Assembly (NCBI RefSeq): GCF_000328685.1
Contig: NC_019974.1
Location: 549,001 to 613,000, forward strand
Source: Natronococcus occultus SP4
Lineage (GTDB): Archaea > Halobacteriota > Halobacteria > Halobacteriales > Natrialbaceae
DNA: 64,000 nt
Direction of reading: 5' to 3'
The number at the start of each line of letters is the position of its first letter. Positions within the stretch are counted from its first letter, which is position 1. A program made the translations under genes and the position numbers. The notes beneath the pieces are model-generated. The model saw only the letters and a list, made by a program, of their open reading frames with translations, made no database searches and was not told the origin of the DNA. Shown here piece by piece: positions 1-9,129 of this stretch.

Positions 1-1160
1 CGATCATGGGGCTGGTCGACTCGCCCGGTCGCGTTCTCGACGGGAGCAGCATCCGGTTCTCTCATCTCGAGACCGTCCGGGAGTACGCCGAGGCGTTCCC
101 CGACCGGACCGTCGACCTCGAGTCGCTGCGAGCCGAGTACGACCCGGTCGAGCTGTTCGACCGGTCGGACGTCGACGTCGAACCGACGGACCTCGGACAC
201 GAGCGAGCCAACGAGGTTCCCCTCGAGGACGTCGTGGCCGCCGGCTACGGCGACGTCCTCGGCGTCGACGGCGACGACTGCGTGTTCGTTACGGACGGCT
301 CCCCGGCGTCGCCGTCCTCGATCGCGGAGGGGTTCGTCGAGCTCACGCGACTCAGCGGCGAGTCACAGCGACGCATGCGCGGTGGGCGGATCGCGATGGT
401 GTTCCAGGATCCGCTAACGAGCCTCAACCCCGTCTACACGGTCGGCAACCAGATCAAGGAAGCGCTCCGTCTGCATCAGGGACTGCGCGGCGAGGCCGCG
501 ACGCGGGAGGCCGCCGAGCTGCTCGAGGACGTTGGCATCCCGGACGCCAGACGGCGGGTCAACGAGTACCCCCATCAGTTCTCGGGCGGGATGCGCCAGC
601 GGGCGGTGATCGCGATGGCGCTGGCCTGCGATCCGGAGCTGTTGATCTGTGACGAGCCGACGACGGCACTCGACGTGACGATCCAGGCCCAGATTCTCGA
701 TCTACTCGCGGAACTACAGGAGAAGCGAGATCTCGCGATGATGTTTATCACCCACGACATGGGCGTCATCGCGGAGATCAGCCACCGCGTGAACGTCATG
801 TACGCCGGCGAGATCGTCGAGACTGCGGGCGTCCACGACCTGTTCGCGGATCCGAGACACCCCTACACCCAGGGGCTGTTGCAGTCGATCCCGGGCCGAC
901 AGGAGGGTGATCGACTGCAGACGATCGAGGGGAACGTGCCGACGCCCAATCAGCCGGCGACGTCCTGTCGGTTCGCGCCGCGCTGTCCGAAGGCGTTCGA
1001 GGACTGCGAGGCGGTCCATCCCGTCTCCGTCCCCGTCGAGGAGGGAGCGACCGACCACACCGCGGCCTGTCTGCTTTACCCCGAGGAGCTGCCGACCGAG
1101 GAGGCGGTCGCCAGACACCAGCGACGAACCGACGCCGAAACTCGAGGCGATACCGAATGA
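1..1160 (+). CDS. Peptide-type ABC transporter ATP-binding protein (DppD/OppD-like), 5' truncated by window
   Basis: Cytoplasmic ATPase subunit of a dipeptide/oligopeptide-type importer. The frame is open from the first base, and the ATG at 6 is only an internal codon: Walker A must lie upstream of the window. Visible in order are the Q-loop ([11 protein letters not shown]), the signature (QFSGGMRQR), Walker B ([12 protein letters not shown]), the H-loop (FITHDM) and a C-terminal oligo_HPY region with Cys residues (CRFAPRCP...C). About 110 acidic residues precede the Q-loop where bacterial homologues have a short linker, so this looks like a family-specific insertion between Walker A and the Q-loop. 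The stop overlaps the next ATPase by 4 bp (ATGA), so the pair is translationally coupled. The exact substrate cannot be told. Confidence 0.93.
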   Translation, partial: IMGLVDSPGRVLDGSSIRFSHLETVREYAEAFPDRTVDLESLRAEYDPVELFDRSDVDVEPTDLGHERANEVPLEDVVAAGYGDVLGVDGDDCVFVTDGSPASPSSIAEGFVELTRLSGESQRRMRGGRIAMVFQDPLTSLNPVYTVGNQIKEALRLHQGLRGEAATREAAELLEDVGIPDARRRVNEYPHQFSGGMRQRAVIAMALACDPELLICDEPTTALDVTIQAQILDLLAELQEKRDLAMMFITHDMGVIAEISHRVNVMYAGEIVETAGVHDLFADPRHPYTQGLLQSIPGRQEGDRLQTIEGNVPTPNQPATSCRFAPRCPKAFEDCEAVHPVSVPVEEGATDHTAACLLYPEELPTEEAVARHQRRTDAETRGDTE

Positions 1161-2497
1161 GCCAGGAAGCGATTCGATCGGAGACCGACGCACCGACCGG
1201 AAGCGACGAGGAGACGCTGATCTCCGTCCGGGAACTCAAGACCTACTACGATGACGGCGGACTGTTCGGCGGGACGCCGGTCAAGGCCGTCGACGGCGTC
1301 AGCTTCGACGTCCGTCGCGGCGAGACGCTGGGACTGGTCGGCGAGTCCGGCTGCGGGAAGACGACGCTCGGCCGGACGCTGCTCCAGCTCGAGGAGGCGA
1401 CTGCGGGCGACGTTCTGTTCGACGGGACTGACGTCACGACGCTTAGCGGCGACGAGCTCCACGAGTGGCGCCGGAACGCCCAGATGGTGTTCCAGGACCC
1501 CGAATCGAGCCTCAACGATCGGATGACGATCGGCGAGATCGTTCGCGAACCGCTCGACGTCCACGACTGGAAGACGCCCCGCGAGCGGCGCCAGCGGGTC
1601 AAGGAACTGCTCGCGACCGTCGGCCTCCAGCGCGAACACTACTACCGCTACCCCCACCAGTTCTCCGGGGGGCAACGTCAGCGGATCAGCATCGCCCGAA
1701 CGCTGTCGCTCGAGCCCGACTTCGTCGTTCTCGACGAGCCCGTTTCGGCGCTCGACGTCTCGGTTCAGGCCGAGATCATCAACCTGCTCGAGGACCTCCA
1801 GGAGGAGTTCGGCCTGACCTACCTCTTTATCGCCCACGACCTCTCGGTTGTCAGACATATCTGCGACCGGGTCGCCGTGATGTACCTCGGAAACGTTATG
1901 GAGATCGGTCCGACCGAGGAGCTGTTCGCGAATCCCTCGAACCCCTACACTCACTCCCTGCTGTCGGCGATCCCCGAACCCGATCCGACGAGCGATCGCG
2001 AGCGAATCACGCTCCACGGGACGCCGCCGAACCCGCGGTATCCACCCTCTGGATGTCCGTTCAGCACCCGCTGTCCCGCCCGGATCCGCCCCGAGGAGTA
2101 CCGGGATCTCGACGACGAGCTGTGGACGCGGCTGAACGCGCTGAAGAACACGCTCAACGAGCGCCAGCGGGCCGAGCTCTCGGTTCGCGAGCGCGTTCGC
2201 GCCGCGGTCGGGAAGGACACCCGTTTCGGATCGATCGACGAAATGTACGAGGACCTGTTCGGCGATCTCGAGATCCCCCCCGACGTACAGTCCACGCTCG
2301 ACGAGATCGAAACCCACGCCCGAAACCACGACGAGGAGGACGCGATCACCGTCTACCACGAGGCGTTCGGCGCCGCCTGCGAGGCCGAGACGCCGGCGTA
2401 CCACTCGACGGGCGAGGGCGGTCACCGCAGCTACTGCCACCGCCACACCGAGGAGTACCGGGATCCCGAGGCCGTCCTCGATCGCCGCCACCGGTGA
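1157..2497 (+). CDS. Peptide-type ABC transporter ATP-binding protein (DppF/OppF-like)
   Basis: Second ATPase of the importer, expected to pair with the upstream subunit under two permeases encoded before the window. Complete nucleotide-binding domain: Walker [11 protein letters not shown]-loop [10 protein letters not shown], signature QFSGGQRQR, Walker [13 protein letters not shown]-loop FIAHDLS. The C-terminal oligo_HPY region begins normally ([12 protein letters not shown]), but about 85 charged residues then separate it from the final C...H...CH cluster. This makes the protein 446 residues instead of about 330. Such Cys clusters bind an Fe-S cluster in some Opp/Dpp ATPases, so the insertion may sit in the cluster loop (inference). 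Start chosen at the ATGA overlap. Confidence 0.93.
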   Translation: MSQEAIRSETDAPTGSDEETLISVRELKTYYDDGGLFGGTPVKAVDGVSFDVRRGETLGLVGESGCGKTTLGRTLLQLEEATAGDVLFDGTDVTTLSGDELHEWRRNAQMVFQDPESSLNDRMTIGEIVREPLDVHDWKTPRERRQRVKELLATVGLQREHYYRYPHQFSGGQRQRISIARTLSLEPDFVVLDEPVSALDVSVQAEIINLLEDLQEEFGLTYLFIAHDLSVVRHICDRVAVMYLGNVMEIGPTEELFANPSNPYTHSLLSAIPEPDPTSDRERITLHGTPPNPRYPPSGCPFSTRCPARIRPEEYRDLDDELWTRLNALKNTLNERQRAELSVRERVRAAVGKDTRFGSIDEMYEDLFGDLEIPPDVQSTLDEIETHARNHDEEDAITVYHEAFGAACEAETPAYHSTGEGGHRSYCHRHTEEYRDPEAVLDRRHR

Positions 2498-2499
2498 CG

Positions 2500-2934
2500 A
2501 TGGCGGCACGCGAGTCGGCCGGGCGGCTCCGGCGGTGGGTCCGGATCTGGATCGACGGGCTCACCTACGCGCTTGCAGTCACGCTGTGTGCCGGCGTCGC
2601 GAGCGTCGTCGTCGGCGTCGCGACCGGGGGCGGTCTCGTGCGCGCGAAAGAACTCCTGTTTCTGGGCGGGTGGCTCCTCCTCGCGTACGCGACGTTCCGA
2701 CTGTGGCCGTCCTCGCCCGAGGACGTCGCCTCCGAACGGGACGTCGACGGCGAGTCGATAGCCGGGGGCCGGCCCTCGACGCGGTTCCGACGGTTCGTCC
2801 GGGCACTGCCTCCCGCCCGGTGGGTCGCGATGCCACACCCGAAACGCCGCATGACGACGGCGACGAAGCTGTTGCTCAGCGGGGTGTCGGTCCTGTTGCT
2901 GTCGCTGGTGATGGAGGTCGGGTTCGGGATCTGA
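2500..2934 (+). CDS. Conserved haloarchaeal small membrane protein, function unknown
   Basis: 144 residues starting at the ATG two bases after the ABC ATPase stop, so probably last gene of that operon. The open frame extends far upstream inside the ATPase gene, but that part is a shadow. An amphipathic Trp/Arg N-terminus is followed by two hydrophobic segments (about residues 20-60: LTYALAVTLCAGVASVVVG and ELLFLGGWLLLAYATF). A charged loop with an Arg-rich patch follows, then a third hydrophobic segment at the C-terminus (LLLSGVSVLLLSLVMEVG). I recognise no catalytic motif. It may be a membrane accessory protein, but no function is assigned. Confidence 0.75.
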   Translation: MAARESAGRLRRWVRIWIDGLTYALAVTLCAGVASVVVGVATGGGLVRAKELLFLGGWLLLAYATFRLWPSSPEDVASERDVDGESIAGGRPSTRFRRFVRALPPARWVAMPHPKRRMTTATKLLLSGVSVLLLSLVMEVGFGI

Positions 2935-2990
2935 GCCGAGCCGTCAACGATCGGAAAAGAATTAACCGCCCGCTCTCCAGACCGTAGACT

Positions 2991-3494
2991 ATGACCGACG
3001 ACAGTCGCGCTGTCGACCCCCGACGTGACTCCAGCGGCGCGAGGACGGAGGCCTGGAAACAGACCCTCGAGGATATGCACGCGGTCGCCGACAGTCGACG
3101 CGACGAGGGATGGGACGTCCTGACGATCCCGGCCGCACAGACCGACACCGTGAGCCGCGACGTCGGCGAGGACGACCGGTTCGGACTGGTCCACGTCGTA
3201 CCCGACAACTACGCCGACGAGTTCACCGAGACGTACGACGCGGACGCGTTCACCGAGTATCTGGCCTACGGCACCTCGATCGGCGGCTACGCGTATCTGG
3301 TCACGGAGCTCATCGATCCGTCCGCGGAGCGGTCGATCCTGATCGCCGGTCGGTACAACCTGGCGTTCGCGCGCGGGATGATCACCGCTGCCAGAGCGGA
3401 GGACGTCCTCTACACCCACTGGAAGACGATCGACGGGACGGATCTTGGTACGTTCGAACACGAGGAGTACGAGCCGTTGCTGCCGGACACCTAG
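2991..3494 (+). CDS. Conserved haloarchaeal soluble protein, function unknown
   Basis: 167-residue acidic soluble protein with no membrane segment or signal peptide. It has a mixed alpha/beta look with conserved-looking motifs such as TLEDM, WDVLTIPAAQTD, GLVHVVPDNY and YLVTELIDP. The upstream sequence carries AAAAGAATTAACC about 35 bp before the ATG, a plausible TATA element, which suggests its own promoter rather than readthrough from the ABC operon. I do not recognise an enzyme family and give no function. Codon usage and composition match the neighbours. Confidence 0.75.
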   Translation: MTDDSRAVDPRRDSSGARTEAWKQTLEDMHAVADSRRDEGWDVLTIPAAQTDTVSRDVGEDDRFGLVHVVPDNYADEFTETYDADAFTEYLAYGTSIGGYAYLVTELIDPSAERSILIAGRYNLAFARGMITAARAEDVLYTHWKTIDGTDLGTFEHEEYEPLLPDT

Positions 3495-3671
3495 GGCGTC
3501 CGCTGTGCCCGTCACCAGTTGGCTGCAAAGCGCCGAGAGTGCTACGGCTGTCGTTCGGGAGCTCGTTCGTAGCAAAACACGGCGGCCGAGAGAGTTAAAC
3601 CACGCCGACGTCGGTTGTCCAGTTCAGACCTGCTATACTCGCCGCTTGCGAACTTGCTCGCGGCAAAAATA

Positions 3672-3746
3672 TAGCGGGAGGTAGATTTGAACTACCGGTC
3701 TGCGGGTTATGAGCCCGCCGGAATCTCCTGGCTATCCCATCCCGCT
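3672..3746 (-). tRNA. Initiator tRNA-Met (CAU)
   Basis: The reverse strand folds into a 75-nt tRNA: acceptor AGCGGGA/UCCCGCU with discriminator A, anticodon loop CUCAUAA (CAU), and T-arm containing GUUCAAAUC. An A1-U72 pair and three consecutive G-C pairs at the base of the anticodon stem (GGG/CCC) are the known marks of archaeal initiator tRNA rather than elongator tRNA-Met. CCA is not encoded. No intron is visible in the anticodon arm. Confidence 0.93.
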
Positions 3747-3767
3747 ACTTCTTCGTAACGCGGTGCA

Positions 3768-3777
3768 CTAATTAAGG
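3768..3777 (-). promoter_or_regulatory. TATA element for initiator tRNA
   Basis: CTAATTAAG (reverse strand CTTAATTAG) lies about 25 bp upstream of the tRNA 5' end, the expected spacing for a haloarchaeal TATA box. The surrounding sequence is AT-rich. Confidence 0.6.
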
Positions 3778-3812
3778 GTTGTGATTCGGACGCCGTATGT
3801 GGGTTTCTGCCG

Positions 3813-4259
3813 TCACCCCCTGTGGACCTTCCAGGTGTAGAGGCTCTCACAGGTGTAGTTGACGAAGAAGCCGATCCCCATCCCCACGACGTTCGCCGCC
3901 AGATACCAGACGTCGAAGCCGTAGACCAGCACAGTCAACACGCCAAGCGTCACGAGAAAGCCCGCGAACCGCACCAGGTTCGAGCGGAGAAAGCGCCAGC
4001 CAAGCGCCCGTCCCGTCCAGGCGCCGTGGCTCGCGAACGTCCAGCGTTCGTTGATCACAAAGATCACCGCGATCGCGAACTCCCAGGCGATCACCTTCGC
4101 GAGGACGGGCCCCAGAACGGTCAGCTCGACCAGCAAAACGAGGACGGCGTTGTCGACGGTCGCGCCGACGAGCCCGACGCTGGCGAACTGGGTAAACCGG
4201 GTCGCCGACAGCAGCGCCCGGGCGCGAACGCGAAGCGCCTCCGAGAGGGAGCCTGACAT
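3813..4259 (-). CDS. GtrA-like four-TM membrane protein
   Basis: 148 residues with four hydrophobic helices and the family features RFTQFASVGLVGATVDNAVL near the first helix and the C-terminal FFVNYTCESLYTWK. GtrA-like proteins are small integral membrane proteins implicated in flipping polyprenyl-phosphate-linked sugars or otherwise supporting surface polysaccharide synthesis. In Halobacteria this would mean dolichyl-phosphate-linked sugars (inference). The start is the ATG giving the MSGSL N-terminus. No glycosyltransferase gene is adjacent, so its pathway is not shown here. Confidence 0.85.
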   Translation of the reverse strand: MSGSLSEALRVRARALLSATRFTQFASVGLVGATVDNAVLVLLVELTVLGPVLAKVIAWEFAIAVIFVINERWTFASHGAWTGRALGWRFLRSNLVRFAGFLVTLGVLTVLVYGFDVWYLAANVVGMGIGFFVNYTCESLYTWKVHRG

Positions 4260-4317
4260 CGTCGGAGTCGAGGATCGCCGCGAGCACGACCGACACGTCG
4301 TCGACCGGTCGCTGGCG

Positions 4318-4584
4318 TTACAGCTCCAGGTCGGCCGTCGCGCGGACGACCTCGACGTCCTCGGCGTCGACGCGGTCGACGTCGAGGAAGTGGGGCGTGA
4401 AGTTTCGTCTCTCGAAGTCCTCGAACTCGTCCTGGGTGCCGACGGTACACCACAGCTGGACCTCCTCGGGGCCGTGCCACTCGCCGTTTCGGCTGACGCC
4501 GAAACAGACCACTTCGGTCCCGTCGTAGTCGACGATCGCCCCCTTCCGGATGCCGGGATCTCCGTGGATGATGAGACGCTTCAT
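4318..4584 (-). CDS. Small conserved haloarchaeal protein (HAH_0734-like)
   Basis: 88-residue acidic soluble protein beginning MKRLIIHGDPGIRKGAIVDY. I know this sequence type as a small conserved haloarchaeal family (name HAH_0734 from memory); no function is established. A TATA-like element sits about 25 bp upstream of the ATG on the reverse strand, implying a leaderless transcript divergent from the ribosomal protein operon. It shows no Cys cluster or membrane segment. Confidence 0.8.
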   Translation of the reverse strand: MKRLIIHGDPGIRKGAIVDYDGTEVVCFGVSRNGEWHGPEEVQLWCTVGTQDEFEDFERRNFTPHFLDVDRVDAEDVEVVRATADLEL

Positions 4585-4608
4585 GCGGGTGCGTTCACGC
4601 GAGAGGGG

Positions 4609-4615
4609 ATTAAAC
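4609..4615 (-). promoter_or_regulatory. TATA element for the leaderless gene starting at 4584
   Basis: ATTAAA on the plus strand (TTTAAT on the coding strand) is centred about 27 bp before the start codon, the classical haloarchaeal leaderless spacing. Confidence 0.5.
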
Positions 4616-4658
4616 GCTTCGAAGGTCCGAGGAAGCGCCGACGGCGACGAACCAAACG

Positions 4659-4667
4659 GGTTTTAAA
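4659..4667 (+). promoter_or_regulatory. TATA element of the rpl44e-PAC2 operon
   Basis: GGTTTTAAA lies about 38 bp before the first ATG of the ribosomal operon. The composition and spacing fit a TATA/BRE pair giving a short leader. Confidence 0.55.
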
Positions 4668-4702
4668 CAGCGCTGTCTTAGCCCACGTCAAGTGAGCTAA
4701 CG

Positions 4703-4984
4703 ATGCAGATGCCACGCCGATTCAATACGTACTGTCCGCACTGCAACGAACACCACGAGCACGAGGTCGAGAAGTCCCGTACCGGCCGCTCCTCGGGGAT
4801 GAAGTGGGACGCTCGCCGAACCCGTCGCAACACCGCGACGATCGGTAACTCCGGTCGCTTCTCGAAGGTGCCCGGCGGCGAGAAGCCCACCAAGAAAACC
4901 GACCTCAAGTACCGCTGCAGCGAGTGTGGCAAGGCCCATCTCCGCGAGGGATGGCGCGCCGGCCGAATCGAGTTCCAGGAGTGA
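4703..4984 (+). CDS. rpl44e: 50S ribosomal protein L44e
   Basis: 93-residue zinc-ribbon ribosomal protein of the large subunit. It has two Cys pairs, CPHC near residue 14 and CSEC near residue 74, with the conserved basic centre ([19 protein letters not shown]). Length and sequence are standard for archaeal L44e. It leads a compact operon with S27e, aIF2-alpha, Nop10 and a PAC2 protein, a gene order common in archaea that couples translation and rRNA modification. An alternative start two codons downstream (MPRRFN) is possible. Confidence 0.97.
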   Translation: MQMPRRFNTYCPHCNEHHEHEVEKSRTGRSSGMKWDARRTRRNTATIGNSGRFSKVPGGEKPTKKTDLKYRCSECGKAHLREGWRAGRIEFQE

Positions 4985-4989
4985 TTACA

Positions 4990-5163
4990 ATGGCAGGAAA
5001 TTTCTATTCAGTTCGCTGTGGTGACTGCGAGAACGAACAGACCGTCTTCGGCAAGGCCTCCTCGGAGGTCGCGTGTGCCGTCTGCGGAACGACGCTGGCG
5101 CGACCGACCGGCGGCAAAGCCGAAATCGACCACGAGATCCTCGAAACAGTCGAGTCACGATGA
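4990..5163 (+). CDS. rps27e: 30S ribosomal protein S27e
   Basis: 57-residue small-subunit zinc-ribbon protein: [10 protein letters not shown], with CGDC and CAVCG metal-binding pairs and the GGKAEID motif near the C-terminus. The start is the ATG 6 bp after the L44e stop; an in-frame extension upstream is only a shadow. Its TGA overlaps the ATG of the next gene (ATGA), so aIF2-alpha is probably translated by coupling. Confidence 0.97.
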   Translation: MAGNFYSVRCGDCENEQTVFGKASSEVACAVCGTTLARPTGGKAEIDHEILETVESR

Positions 5164-5960
5164 AATACAGCGGCTGGCCCGACACCGGCGAGCTCGTCGT
5201 CGGCAAGATCGACGAGATCGAGGACTTCGGCGTCTTCGTCGACCTCGAGGAGTACCAGGACCAGCGCGGGCTGATCCACATCTCCGAGGTCGCGAGCGGC
5301 TGGATCAAGAACGTCCGCGATCACGTTCGCGAGGGCCAGATCGTCGTCTGCAAGGTACTCGACGTCGACACCGAGTCCCAGCAGATCGACCTCTCGCTCA
5401 AAGACGTCAACGACCACCAGCGCTCGGAGAAGATCCAGCAGTGGAAAAACGAACAGAAGGCCGACAACTGGATGGCCCTGGCGCTCGGCGAGGACGCCGA
5501 CGACGAGACCTACACCGCCGTCGCCAACGAGCTGATCGGCGCCCACGGGAGCCTCTACGACGGGTTCAAGCAGGCGGCGATCCACGGCGAGGAGGCCCTC
5601 GAGACCACCGATCTTTCGGCCGAGGAGGTCGAGGCGATCGTCGACACCGCCCGCGAGAACGTCTCGGTGCCGTACGTCAACGTCACCGGCTACGTCGACC
5701 TCGAGAACGCCTCCCCTAGCGGCGTCGACGGGATCCGAACCGCCCTGGAGGCCGCCGAGGGCAACGGCGAGGTTCCCGACGAGGTCGACCTCGAAGTTAG
5801 CTACGTCGGCGCCCCGGAGTACCGGATCAACGTCCAGGCGCCCAACTACAAGACCGCCGAGGCCCAGCTCGAGGAAAGCGCCCAGCGCGCGGTCGCCGCG
5901 ATCGAGCAGGAGGGGGGCTCCGGCGAGTTCCACCGCGAGCGTCGCACCGACGACGAATGA
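5160..5960 (+). CDS. Translation initiation factor aIF2 subunit alpha
   Basis: 266 residues. Alpha subunit of the heterotrimer that brings initiator tRNA to the 30S subunit. Residues about 8-80 form an S1/OB RNA-binding domain ([20 protein letters not shown] ... RGLIHISEV). A helical middle domain and a C-terminal alpha/beta domain follow. Length is normal for archaea. The start overlaps the S27e stop and its own stop overlaps nop10, so the operon is tightly coupled. The gene for initiator tRNA lies only about 1.4 kb away. Confidence 0.96.
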   Translation: MKYSGWPDTGELVVGKIDEIEDFGVFVDLEEYQDQRGLIHISEVASGWIKNVRDHVREGQIVVCKVLDVDTESQQIDLSLKDVNDHQRSEKIQQWKNEQKADNWMALALGEDADDETYTAVANELIGAHGSLYDGFKQAAIHGEEALETTDLSAEEVEAIVDTARENVSVPYVNVTGYVDLENASPSGVDGIRTALEAAEGNGEVPDEVDLEVSYVGAPEYRINVQAPNYKTAEAQLEESAQRAVAAIEQEGGSGEFHRERRTDDE

Positions 5961-6136
5961 AATCCGACATCCGGGTCTGTTCGGCGTGGCGCGACGCCCA
6001 CGACCGCCCGGTGTACACCCTTTTGTCGACCTGTCCCGACTGTGGCGCCGACGCCGTAAACAGCGCGCCGGCACCGTTCGATCCCGAGGACGCCCACGGC
6101 GAGTACCGACGCGCTCTTAAACGTCGCAGTCGCTGA
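5957..6136 (+). CDS. nop10: H/ACA RNP protein Nop10
   Basis: 59-residue protein read from the ATG that overlaps the aIF2-alpha stop (ATGA). It starts MKSDIRVC, has a zinc-ribbon CPDCG around residues 26-30, the conserved NSAPAPFDP segment and ends RRALKRRSR. Nop10 joins Cbf5, Gar1 and L7Ae in the pseudouridylation complex guided by H/ACA RNAs. It was located by reading the gap between the flanking genes. Confidence 0.95.
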   Translation: MKSDIRVCSAWRDAHDRPVYTLLSTCPDCGADAVNSAPAPFDPEDAHGEYRRALKRRSR

Positions 6137-6142
6137 TACGGT

Positions 6143-6913
6143 ATGGACGAACTCGAGATCGACGCGGTCGCCGAGGCGGAGCTGGACGACCCCGTACTCG
6201 TCGAGGGGCTGCCCGGCGTCGGACACGTCGGCAGTCTCGCGGCCGAGCACGTACTCGAGGAGCTCGAGGACGAGAGCACGCTCGTGCGGCGGATCTACTC
6301 CCGGGAGTTCCCGCCGAAGGTGAGCATCGAGGACGGCGTCGCCGACCTGACCTGCGCCGAGATCCACGCCGTCTCGGTGCCCGACGGTCGCGACCTGCTC
6401 GTGTTGACCGGCGACCACCAGGCCCAGACGAACGACGGCCACTACGTACTGGCGTCGGCGTTTCTGGACGTCGCCGAGGAGTTCGGCGCGAGCGAGCTGT
6501 ACGCGCTCGGCGGCGTCCCGACCGGCGAGCTGATCGAGGAGTACGCCGTCGTCGGCGCCGTCACCGACGAGTCGCTGATCGAGCCACACGAGGACGCAGG
6601 CGTCGAGTTCCGCGAGGACGAACCCGCGGGTGGCATCGTCGGCGTCTCCGGACTTCTGCTGGGACTTGGCGAACGTCGCGGGTTCGAGGCCGCCTGCCTG
6701 ATGGGCGAGACGAGCGGCTACCTCGTCGATCCCAAAAGCGCCCGCGCTATCCTCGACGTCCTCGAGGAGCTGCTCGGCTTCGAGCTCGACTACGAACGGC
6801 TCGACGAACGGGCCGACGAGATGGAAGACGTCATCGGCAAGATCCAGGAGATGGAACAGCAACAACAACAGATGGACGTGCCGACCGACGACGACCTGCG
6901 GTATATCGGGTAG
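6143..6913 (+). CDS. Proteasome assembly chaperone (PAC2) family protein
   Basis: 256 residues, soluble. The N-terminal motif DDPVLVEGLPGVGHVGSLAA and the later GGVPTGE and GGIVGVSGLLLGLGE segments are typical of the archaeal PAC2/COG2047 family. Residues about 200-245 are a helical Gln-rich tail (EMEQQQQQM). It follows nop10 by 6 bp and ends the operon, the usual position in archaea. The role is by homology: ATP-independent assembly chaperone of 20S proteasomes. Direct evidence in Halobacteria is limited. Confidence 0.9.
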   Translation: MDELEIDAVAEAELDDPVLVEGLPGVGHVGSLAAEHVLEELEDESTLVRRIYSREFPPKVSIEDGVADLTCAEIHAVSVPDGRDLLVLTGDHQAQTNDGHYVLASAFLDVAEEFGASELYALGGVPTGELIEEYAVVGAVTDESLIEPHEDAGVEFREDEPAGGIVGVSGLLLGLGERRGFEAACLMGETSGYLVDPKSARAILDVLEELLGFELDYERLDERADEMEDVIGKIQEMEQQQQQMDVPTDDDLRYIG

Positions 6914-6979
6914 CGGCTTCGAGTCGGGTCCCGGGATCGGACGCCAAGCGGTGTGATCGCGGAAGATCCACACTCGCAC

Positions 6980-6987
6980 TATATTTT
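6980..6987 (+). promoter_or_regulatory. TATA element for the zinc-finger gene at 7010
   Basis: TATATTTTT is centred about 27 bp before the ATG, implying a leaderless transcript separate from the upstream operon. Confidence 0.6.
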
Positions 6988-7009
6988 TCTGGCCGGCGTA
7001 GTTCCGTAC

Positions 7010-7189
7010 ATGGCACACACCCCCGAACTCCCGGAAAAGTACGTCTGCGTCGACTGTCAGACGGTACACGCCGGTACGGTCGTCGAACGTACCGACGTCA
7101 GTCGCCGGTACGAGGCACCCAACGCGTGTGGCTGTTGCGGAGGAGTCGAGTTCGTCGTCGAGGTGGACTGGCCCCACGTCGACCGGTAG
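7010..7189 (+). CDS. Small zinc-finger protein
   Basis: 59 residues starting MAHTPELPEKYVCVDC. There are two Cys pairs, CVDC near residue 13 and CGCCGG near residue 41, consistent with a zinc ribbon of the kind very common among haloarchaeal small proteins. The ATG was chosen because a TATA box lies 27 bp upstream; the longer upstream reading has no promoter support. Function unknown; DNA, RNA or protein binding are all possible. Confidence 0.75.
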   Translation: MAHTPELPEKYVCVDCQTVHAGTVVERTDVSRRYEAPNACGCCGGVEFVVEVDWPHVDR

Positions 7190-7269
7190 CGCGTTCCGCG
7201 TGTCGTCCCGGGTCGGCCGCGGACTGGGAAACCGCGAACGATATTTTCCCCCAGGTCCACGACCCACAT

Positions 7270-8640
7270 ATGGCTGACTCTCGAACGGTCGAGCGCTACG
7301 ACGTCGGCGTCGTCGGGGCGGGACTGGCCGGACTGACGGCGGCACGGGAGCTGACCGAGGCCGGCCTCGACGTCGTCGTCCTCGAGGCCAGGGACCGGGT
7401 CGGCGGTCGGACGGCGGCAGGATCGCTGTCGACCGGCGACGCGATCGATCGCGGCGCGGAGTGGATCGGCGCCGACCACGACCGCGTTCTCGCGCTGGTC
7501 GAGGAGTTCGACCTCGAGCTGTGCGAGCAGTACGACGGGGGCACCGACCGGGTCGCCGTCGCGGGCGAGCTGTTCGACCACGAGAATCGGTTCCGGGCGC
7601 TCCCCGAGGACTCGGCCGCGGAGCTGCGGGAGGCACTCGAACGGATCGAGGAGCTCCGCCGGGACGTCCCCCTCGAGTCGCCCTCCGAGGCGCCCGACGC
7701 CGACAGGTGGGACGCGACCACCCTCGAGTCCTGGAAGCACGAGGCGATGGCGACCGAGGCCGCCCGGGAGGCGTTCGACGCGTTCGTTCGGGCCGAGTTC
7801 ACCGTCGAACCGAACGCGGTTTCGCTGCTGTACCTCCTCGCGGCCGTCGACGCCGCCGGCGGACTCGAAGTAGACGAGGAGTCGGTCAGTGTCTTACAGG
7901 AGTACCGCCTCGCCGGCAGCACCCAGCAGCTCTCGCAGGGACTCGCCGACGTCCTTGGCGACGCGATCCGGCTGAACGAACCGGTCCGACGGATCGATCG
8001 ACGCGGCGAGGACGTCACCCTCGTCTCCGACGACGAGAGCTACGCCGTCTCGGACGCGATCGTCGCCGTTCCACCGCCGCTGATCGGACAGATCGACCAT
8101 GAGCCCGCGCTGCCCGCCCGTCGACGGGGACTGGTCCAGCGGATGCCGATGGGGGCGGTGATCAAGTGGGTCGCCGCCTACGAGGAGCCGTTCTGGCGCG
8201 AGGACGGCCTCTCGGGATCGGTGCTTTCGGCCGACGGGATCGTGACCGAGGTCGCGGACGGGACAGTTCCCGACGGGGAGCGGGGACTCCTCGTCGGGTT
8301 CGTCGCCGGGGCCGACGCCCTCGAATGGAGCGATCGACCGACGGCCGAGCGCAGGGAGCGAGTGCTTGACGAACTCGAGCGGTACTTCGGGCCGCGAGCG
8401 ACCGAGCCCCTGGCGTACGCCGACGAGGCCTGGTCGAAAACCCGGTGGTCGACGGGCGGGTACAACGCCGCGATGACGCCGGGGACGCTAACGTCCTGTG
8501 GCGACGCGCTCCGCGAGCCCGTCGGCCGCGTCCGCTGGGCCGGCTCGGAGACCGCCCTCGAGTGGCGCGGCTTCATGGAGGGCGCGATCAGCTCGGGAGA
8601 GCGAGTCGCGAACGAAATTCTCGACGATCGCGGGGCTTGA
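7270..8640 (+). CDS. Flavin-dependent amine oxidase/oxidoreductase
   Basis: 456 residues. N-terminal Rossmann FAD-binding motif (VVGAGLAGLTAARELTEAGL) followed by DRVGGRT, and a C-terminal FAD motif (WSTGGYN ... WAGSETALEWRGFMEGAISSG). This arrangement is that of monoamine oxidase/polyamine oxidase-type flavoproteins, which oxidise amines or desaturate lipophilic substrates. The ATG at 7270 is preceded by CATAT and removes a shadow N-terminal extension. The substrate is not evident from neighbours. A second, distinct flavoprotein of the same superfamily lies near 12.2-13.5 kb. Confidence 0.88.
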   Translation: MADSRTVERYDVGVVGAGLAGLTAARELTEAGLDVVVLEARDRVGGRTAAGSLSTGDAIDRGAEWIGADHDRVLALVEEFDLELCEQYDGGTDRVAVAGELFDHENRFRALPEDSAAELREALERIEELRRDVPLESPSEAPDADRWDATTLESWKHEAMATEAAREAFDAFVRAEFTVEPNAVSLLYLLAAVDAAGGLEVDEESVSVLQEYRLAGSTQQLSQGLADVLGDAIRLNEPVRRIDRRGEDVTLVSDDESYAVSDAIVAVPPPLIGQIDHEPALPARRRGLVQRMPMGAVIKWVAAYEEPFWREDGLSGSVLSADGIVTEVADGTVPDGERGLLVGFVAGADALEWSDRPTAERRERVLDELERYFGPRATEPLAYADEAWSKTRWSTGGYNAAMTPGTLTSCGDALREPVGRVRWAGSETALEWRGFMEGAISSGERVANEILDDRGA

Positions 8641-8887
8641 GGAAGCTGACGTACCGATAGTCGGTAGTACGGGCTCTCTGGCGAAGGTCGAGTCCGAACG
8701 GAGGAGTTCGCGACGCATCGATTCGGGTCTCCCACGGATCCATCGATCAACCGGTAGTGGTGGTGTCGAAGCACGGAACGGGGAAGACGACGCCTCGCCG
8801 GTCCGCCTCCGCGGAAATCGCGAGCCCCGCGTGCGTCAGTCGGCTCTCGACCGACGGGCCTTTGATTCTCTCCGGAATGGTGCACGT

Positions 8888-9085
8888 ATGGCAGCGAAAG
8901 GCGCTCTCGGAAGCGGTCTCGTTGCGTTCGTCGTTGCGGCCGCCGTCGCCGGCGCGGTCGGCGGGAAGCAACGCGGGCTGCGAATCGGCGTTCTGACCGG
9001 AGTCGCAGTGGCTCTGAGCACCTGGTTGTCCAGCCGCTCGAACGCAGCGGAAACCGACCTCACAGACGAAACGACCGCCGCGTGA
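8888..9085 (+). CDS. Small hydrophobic protein, function unknown
   Basis: 65 residues from the ATG at 8888. It is mostly Gly/Ala/Val-rich hydrophobic sequence (GALGSGLVAFVVAAAVAGAV and IGVLTGVAVALSTWL), i.e. two short helices around a GGKQRG turn, then a polar tail rich in Asp/Thr. It looks like a two-helix membrane protein. No family recognised. The open frame runs upstream to 8498 but that part overlaps the flavoprotein antiparallel to sense usage and is a shadow. Confidence 0.55.
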   Translation: MAAKGALGSGLVAFVVAAAVAGAVGGKQRGLRIGVLTGVAVALSTWLSSRSNAAETDLTDETTAA

Positions 9086-9129
9086 TCTGACGGGGTGAGT
9101 TGGAAGACGATGTGTCCTCCTCTCTACCG

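Noticed and set aside
1076-2509. Long reverse-strand open frame of 477 codons
   Set aside because: Antisense of the ABC ATPase gene; no conserved motif and no promoter. High-G+C antisense shadow.
5986-6136. Alternative longer reverse frames over nop10
   Set aside because: Nop10 is standard length with zinc ribbon and coupled start; other frames are shadows.
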